Origin: Thermomicrobiales bacterium
GTDB lineage: Bacteria > Chloroflexota > Chloroflexia > Thermomicrobiales > UBA6265
DNA length: 8,882 bases
Reading direction: 5' to 3'
Assembly: GCA_025928535.1 (NCBI GenBank)
Contig: JAICJJ010000081.1
Coordinates: forward strand, 1-8,882
This document shows, piece after piece, positions 5,383-8,882 of the stretch; position 1 is the stretch's first letter; each line of letters opens with the position of its first letter. The position numbers and the translations under genes were made by a program. The notes beneath the pieces are model-generated. The model saw only the letters and a list, made by a program, of their open reading frames with translations. It ran no database searches and was not told the origin of the DNA.

Positions 5383-5422
5383 CGGCGCGGACGACAACGC
5401 TCGACCGCTTCGAGAGGAGATC

Positions 5423-5833
5423 ATGCTCGAACGAGAACTCGCCGAGACCCTGCTCGCCCGCGCCCGCGCCGCCGCCGAGCGCGCGTACGCGCCATATTCC
5501 AACTTCCCGGTCGGCGCGGCGATCCTGACCGAAGACGGAACGATTTTCGAGGGCGCCAACATCGAAAACGCGAGTTACCCGGTGACCATGTGCGCCGAAC
5601 GAACCGCCGCCGGCGCCGCCGTCTTTGCCGGCAAGCGCGAATTTCGCGCGGTCGCCGTTTCCGCGCCACGCGCCCCCGGCGCCACGCCCTGCGGCGCCTG
5701 CCGCCAACTGCTGAACGAATTCAAGCCCGCGCGCGGCGAACTGATCGTGATTCTCGACGGCCCCGCCGGCCCGGAACAGATGCCGTTCTCGGCATTGTTG
5801 CCGCACGCGTTCGGCCCGCGCGATCTCGAATGA
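5423..5833 (+). CDS. cdd: Cytidine deaminase
   Basis: A 136-residue zinc enzyme that converts cytidine and deoxycytidine to uridine and deoxyuridine in pyrimidine salvage. The length is that of the homotetrameric bacterial form. All key motifs are present: PYSNFPVGAA (24-33), the ribose-binding NIENASYP (46-53), CAE with zinc ligand C57 and proton-shuttling E59, and PCGACRQ with zinc ligands C90 and C93. ATG 5423 follows AGAGGAG (5413-5419) closely. The frame stays open far upstream, but that part lies antisense to the hypothetical gene and has no family similarity. The next gene, a short-chain dehydrogenase, starts 71 bp downstream on the same strand and may be co-transcribed; no terminator-like hairpin is evident between them. 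Confidence 0.96.
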   Translation: MLERELAETLLARARAAAERAYAPYSNFPVGAAILTEDGTIFEGANIENASYPVTMCAERTAAGAAVFAGKREFRAVAVSAPRAPGATPCGACRQLLNEFKPARGELIVILDGPAGPEQMPFSALLPHAFGPRDLE

Positions 5834-5904
5834 CCATGACCTCGGAGACCGCCTGGGTAGCGCAACCTGACTGAAATCGCAATCGCGAAACGGAGGATCG
5901 ACGG

Positions 5905-6660
5905 GTGGGACGTCTCGAAGGCAAACGCGCGATCGTCACCGGCGCCGGACGTGGCATCGGGCGAGCGATCGCGGAAAAATTTGTCGGCGAAGGCGCGCGC
6001 CTCGTCGTCTGCGATCTCGTCCCGGATCGTCTGGCAGCGACCGCGGCCGCGCTTCGCGCGCAAGGAGAAGTTCACGAACTGGCGGGCAACGTCACCGAGG
6101 GCGCGTTTTGCCGCGCGCTGGTCGATTTCGCCGTCGAGCGCCTCGGCGGCCTCGACATTCTCGTCAACAACGCCGGCATCGCCATCGTCGAGCCGTTTCT
6201 CGACCACTCGCTCGACGCCTGGAATCGCACGCTGGCGGTCAATCTGACGGCCGTGTTTCAACTTGGCCAACTTGCCGCCCGAACGATGGTCGCCCAGAAT
6301 CGGGGCGGCGCCATCGTCAACATGGCCTCGAGCAACGGCCACGTCGGCGAGCGCGGCCTCGCCGCCTACAACGCGTCGAAGGCGGGCGTCATCCTGCTGA
6401 CGAAGACCATGGCGATCGAACTGGCCGATCGCGGCATCCGGGTGAACTGCGTCTCGCCCGGCTGGATCGCGACCGATCTGACCCTGAACTCGGGGCTCGA
6501 TCCGGCGTTCGTCGCCGGCTACCTCGACAAGATTCCGATGCGCCGTGCGGGCAAACCGGAAGAAGTCGCCAACCTCTTCGCGTTTCTCGCCTCGGACGAA
6601 GCCTCGTTCATCACCGGCGAATCGGTTGTGATCGACGGCGGACAGTTGTCGGAGGAGTGA
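5905..6660 (+). CDS. Short-chain dehydrogenase/reductase (classical SDR)
   Basis: A 251-residue classical SDR oxidoreductase, the usual length for the family. The Rossmann cofactor motif is TGAGRGIG (12-19). D37 at the end of the second strand suggests NAD rather than NADP. NNAG is at 88-91, and the catalytic tetrad is N113, S142, Y155 and K159 (YNASK). The PG motif (SPGW) and the C-terminal DGGQ are also present. It resembles the FabG/glucose-dehydrogenase-like group often called 3-oxoacyl-ACP reductase, but the true substrate is not readable from sequence. GTG 5905 is supported by GGAGG (5892-5896) eight bases upstream. It ends only 3 bp from the stop of the opposing ABC-transporter ATPase gene. 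Confidence 0.95.
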   Translation: MGRLEGKRAIVTGAGRGIGRAIAEKFVGEGARLVVCDLVPDRLAATAAALRAQGEVHELAGNVTEGAFCRALVDFAVERLGGLDILVNNAGIAIVEPFLDHSLDAWNRTLAVNLTAVFQLGQLAARTMVAQNRGGAIVNMASSNGHVGERGLAAYNASKAGVILLTKTMAIELADRGIRVNCVSPGWIATDLTLNSGLDPAFVAGYLDKIPMRRAGKPEEVANLFAFLASDEASFITGESVVIDGGQLSEE

Positions 6661-6663
6661 GCC

Positions 6664-7767
6664 TCAGGCCGCGACGGTCGTGCGATCGCGCACCGCCGAC
6701 ACCTCGCGCGGCCAGATCCGAATCCGCTTGCGATCGGCGCCAATCAGCGACAAGCGGGTCAAACCGCCGACTTCGACCAGCAGCGGCGTGCCATCGACAT
6801 CGACCATCAGTCGAACCGTCGGCCCTTCGAAGACAACCTGCTCGACCGTGCCTTCGAGGACGTACGGATTGTTCGACTGCTCCACCCGCTCCAGTACCTC
6901 GATCGTCTCGGGTCGGACGAACGCCACCGCCGCTTCGCCCTGTTTCAAGCCGCCGGTGTCGATCGCCAGCAGCCGGACCGCGCCGCTCGTCACCTCGACC
7001 AGCCGCGATCCATCGTCCTGCCGGACGAACCCGGTGACCCTCCCGTGCACCGGGTTGTTGTCGCCGACGAAATTGGCGACGAATTCCGATTGCGGCCGCA
7101 AATAGATGTCGAGTTGCGATCCCGCCTGCTCGATGTGCCCCTCGTTCATGACGAAGATGCGGTCGGAAATGGCGAACGCTTCCGACTGATCGTGCGTCAC
7201 GTAGATCGCCGTCTTCTTCGTCCGCCGCTGCAAATCGAGAATCGAATACTTCAACGTATCGCGCAGGTTTCGATCGAGCGCCGACAGCGGCTCGTCGAAC
7301 AACAGGACGCGCGGATCGGTCGCCAGCATGCGCGCCAGCGCCACGCGTTGCTGCTGGCCGCCGGAAAGTTGCGCCGGCGAGCGTTCGGCGTAGTCGGACA
7401 ATTCGACCATCGCCAACATCTCGTCGACCCGTTGCCTGATGTCCGACTTCGGCCGCCCCTTCACCTCCAGTCCGAAAGCGACGTTGCGGGCGACCGAAAG
7501 ATGCGGAAAGAGGGCGTGGCTCTGAAACGCGAGGCCGATATTGCGGCGGTTGGTCGGCACGCCGTTCATGACTTGATCGTCGAACACGATCGTGCCGGCG
7601 CTCGGTTCGACGAGCCCCGCCACCATCCGCAGCGTCGTCGTCTTGCCGCAGCCGGACGGCCCCAGCAGGGTGATGAATTCACCATCGGCGATATCGGCGC
7701 TGAAACGATCGACCGCGACCGTCTGCCCGAATCGCCGTGTGACGTTGACCAGTTGCACGCGCGTCAT
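6664..7767 (-). CDS. ABC importer ATPase, PotA/FbpC/UgpC-like
   Basis: The 367-residue cytoplasmic ATPase of an ABC importer. Walker A is GPSGCGKTT (36-44), the Q-loop has Q82 in FQSHALFPH, the signature is LSGGQQQR (134-141), Walker B is VLLFDE (154-159) with D-loop SALD, and the switch His is H192 in VTHD. A C-terminal regulatory region of about 130 residues is TOBE-like. This architecture is shared by ATPases for spermidine/putrescine, Fe(III), aminoethylphosphonate and sugars, so the substrate is not fixed by this gene. ATG 7767 has GGAG (7774-7777) six bases upstream. It is the third gene of the minus-strand operon, 31 bp after the permease gene. The two upstream PotB/PotC-like permeases favour the polyamine/iron/phosphonate class over sugars. 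Confidence 0.95.
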   Translation of the reverse strand: MTRVQLVNVTRRFGQTVAVDRFSADIADGEFITLLGPSGCGKTTTLRMVAGLVEPSAGTIVFDDQVMNGVPTNRRNIGLAFQSHALFPHLSVARNVAFGLEVKGRPKSDIRQRVDEMLAMVELSDYAERSPAQLSGGQQQRVALARMLATDPRVLLFDEPLSALDRNLRDTLKYSILDLQRRTKKTAIYVTHDQSEAFAISDRIFVMNEGHIEQAGSQLDIYLRPQSEFVANFVGDNNPVHGRVTGFVRQDDGSRLVEVTSGAVRLLAIDTGGLKQGEAAVAFVRPETIEVLERVEQSNNPYVLEGTVEQVVFEGPTVRLMVDVDGTPLLVEVGGLTRLSLIGADRKRIRIWPREVSAVRDRTTVAA

Positions 7768-7781
7768 GCTCGACTCCGCCT

Positions 7782-7797
7782 CGCTGCGGCCACAGCG
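7782..7797 (-). other. Small hairpin between permease and ATPase genes
   Basis: CGCTG (7782-7786) and CAGCG (7793-7797) pair around six bases in the 31-bp gap between the permease stop and the ATPase start. It may be a minor mRNA stability element in the operon or a chance GC-rich pairing. Confidence 0.2.
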
Positions 7798-7798
7798 G

Positions 7799-8647
7799 CT
7801 AGATGAGATACGTTCCCTTGAGATACCGCGAACCGAACACCTGGAAGAAGATCAACACCACCAGAAACGACACGATCTGCATCGTCGAAGCCAGCGCCGC
7901 CGTCGATGGCTGAAACCCGGCCGTCCGCGTCAGGTTGTAGACGCGTAACGCCGCGGTGGTCGTGGCCGGGCCGGCGATGAAAAGCGTCACCAGAAATTCG
8001 TTGAAGATGATGACGAACGTCAGCAGGATTCCGGCGCTGATGCCCGGCCCCAGCAGCGGCAATTCGATCCGGAAGAAACTTTGCATCCGGCTCGCCCCGA
8101 GCGTCCGCGCCGCTTCTTCGAAAACGCCCGGCAGATCGCGCAGCGCGACGATGATCGGCACCAGCATCAACGGAAAGGTGCCGACGACGTAGGCCGCGAC
8201 CAAGCCAACCAGGGTCTGCGGGATGTGAAACAGAAACGCATAGGCGATCACGAGGCTGACGCCCATTACCGCCGCCGGCGTATACAACGACATGTTCAAC
8301 ACCGACAGGAGAAAACTCTTGCCCGGAATCGGGAACCGGACGATCGCATAGGCCGCCGGGATCGCAATCAGCAGATTGATGACGATCGTCGCGACCGTCG
8401 TTTCGAACGACAGGATCAGATTGTCCCGGAAACTGCCGAGCACATACTGGTAGGCATCGAGCGACCAGCCCCCGCCGCCGACCTGCTGCAGGGAGTAGAA
8501 AAGCGTCGCGAGAAACGGCAAGGCGAAGATCGCCAGCCAGAACCAGATGTATGCGTGCGCGAGCGCGTCGAACACCAACCCAGGCCGGAACAATTGCCGC
8601 CGCTCCTGCTGGCGCTCGACCGCCATGCTCGTCGTCGAAACGGCCAT
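7799..8647 (-). CDS. ABC importer permease, PotC-like
   Basis: A 282-residue inner-membrane permease with six predicted transmembrane helices (about 33-53, 78-102, 110-138, 142-168, 203-225 and 250-272). The cytoplasmic EAA loop that docks on the ATPase is clear at about 177-200 (EEAARTLGASRMQSFFRIEL then P). It belongs to the binding-protein-dependent type I importers of the PotC/PhnV/AfuB kind. ATG 8647 is preceded by AAGGAAA (8654-8660); a hydrophilic N-terminal tail of about 20 charged residues precedes the first helix. It starts 30 bp after the stop of permease 1 and ends 31 bp before the ATPase, so the three are one transcription unit. With its partner it would form the membrane channel. 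Confidence 0.94.
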   Translation of the reverse strand: MAVSTTSMAVERQQERRQLFRPGLVFDALAHAYIWFWLAIFALPFLATLFYSLQQVGGGGWSLDAYQYVLGSFRDNLILSFETTVATIVINLLIAIPAAYAIVRFPIPGKSFLLSVLNMSLYTPAAVMGVSLVIAYAFLFHIPQTLVGLVAAYVVGTFPLMLVPIIVALRDLPGVFEEAARTLGASRMQSFFRIELPLLGPGISAGILLTFVIIFNEFLVTLFIAGPATTTAALRVYNLTRTAGFQPSTAALASTMQIVSFLVVLIFFQVFGSRYLKGTYLI

Positions 8648-8677
8648 CGCACGTTTCCTTTCAGACGCTCGTCCAGC

Positions 8678-8882
8678 TCACGCGCCGAGAGCGCCGCGCG
8701 AGAAGCGGAGCGACACCCACGACACGGTGAACGCCATCACCATCAGCACCACGCCCATCGCCGCCGCGAGGCCGTAGTCGAATTGCACCAATCCCTTGAA
8801 GTACATCGCCACCGAGAGTACGTTTTGCTCTTGCGGCCGGCCGAGCAACAACGGCACGGCGAAGACGCCGAGATTCCAGCCG
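8678..8882 (-). CDS. ABC importer permease, PotB-like, C-terminal end (cut by window edge)
   Basis: The last 67 residues of a second permease, continuing beyond the right edge. The segment LLLGRPQEQNVLSVAMYFKG, then DYGLAAAMGVVLMVMAFTV, is typical of the final periplasmic loop and last transmembrane helix of PotB-type permeases (compare the common pattern of LGGP, then LS, then DY and AA). The protein ends SRGALGA. It is the upstream member of the permease 1, permease 2, ATPase operon on the minus strand. A substrate-binding protein is not in the window and would most likely lie further upstream, beyond base 8882. Confidence 0.85.
   Translation of the reverse strand, partial: GWNLGVFAVPLLLGRPQEQNVLSVAMYFKGLVQFDYGLAAAMGVVLMVMAFTVSWVSLRFSRGALGA

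Noticed and set aside
4802..5422. Upstream extension of the cdd frame
   Set aside because: Cytidine deaminase is complete from ATG 5423 with its own ribosome binding site. The extension has no similarity and is antisense to the hypothetical gene.
5830..5874. A 14-codon frame starting on the cdd stop (ATGA) and ending before the dehydrogenase gene
   Set aside because: It has no ribosome binding site of its own and is short enough to be chance; it includes a simple ATGACC doublet.
5964..6690. GCGATCGC octamers resembling the cyanobacterial HIP1 repeat
   Set aside because: Only a couple are seen, and GATCG-containing words are common throughout this GC-rich sequence; there is no clear excess of the full octamer.
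1..8882. tRNA, rRNA, riboswitch, T-box, CRISPR or insertion-sequence signals
   Set aside because: I looked on both strands and saw no cloverleaf, regularly spaced repeats, transposase motif or terminal inverted repeats.

Overview
The window is GC-rich bacterial chromosome, densely packed with ordinary-looking genes on both strands. There are no tRNA or rRNA genes, insertion sequences or CRISPR arrays. The high GC content, the mix of ATG and GTG starts and the clear GGAG-type ribosome binding sites fit a GC-rich bacterium. A Thermomicrobia/Chloroflexota-like or similar lineage is possible, but that is a weak inference from style, because no taxonomic marker is decisive here. Eleven coding regions are supported; two are cut by the window edges.

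Left block (1-2021). Three minus-strand genes form a tightly overlapped operon: an MBL-fold metallo-hydrolase, a small four-helix membrane protein of the YvlD/'phage holin 4_2' family, and a YfcE-type metallophosphoesterase cut by the left edge. The first two overlap by 4 bp (ATGA) and the next two by 8 bp. A divergent HxlR-family regulator (1647-2021) sits opposite. The 183-bp gap between them holds two inverted repeats: one frames a -10-like element, and the other could form a 13-bp stem in the regulator's leader. This is the part of the window most likely to repay a closer look.

Middle block (2088-5332). trpS (tryptophanyl-tRNA synthetase) follows a perfect TATAAT. It converges on a DtxR/MntR-family metal-dependent repressor with a C-terminal FeoA domain, whose visible metal ligands look like the manganese type. 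A 218-bp divergent gap with repeated GCCTCGTCC elements separates that repressor from a PaaI-like hotdog thioesterase. The thioesterase converges on an unrecognised 208-residue protein, and the two stop codons share one CTAG.

Right block (5423-8882). Cytidine deaminase (cdd) and a classical NAD(P)-dependent short-chain dehydrogenase lie on the plus strand. They converge, 3 bp apart, on a minus-strand ABC importer operon of the spermidine/putrescine/Fe(III)/phosphonate type: permease 1 (cut by the right edge), permease 2 and ATPase. No substrate-binding protein is inside the window.

No clearly novel system is visible. The best leads are the HxlR/MBL/YvlD/phosphoesterase arrangement with its structured intergenic region, the repeat-bearing gap next to the MntR-like gene, and the unrecognised 208-residue protein beside cdd. 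All three convergent gene pairs have essentially no room for terminators.
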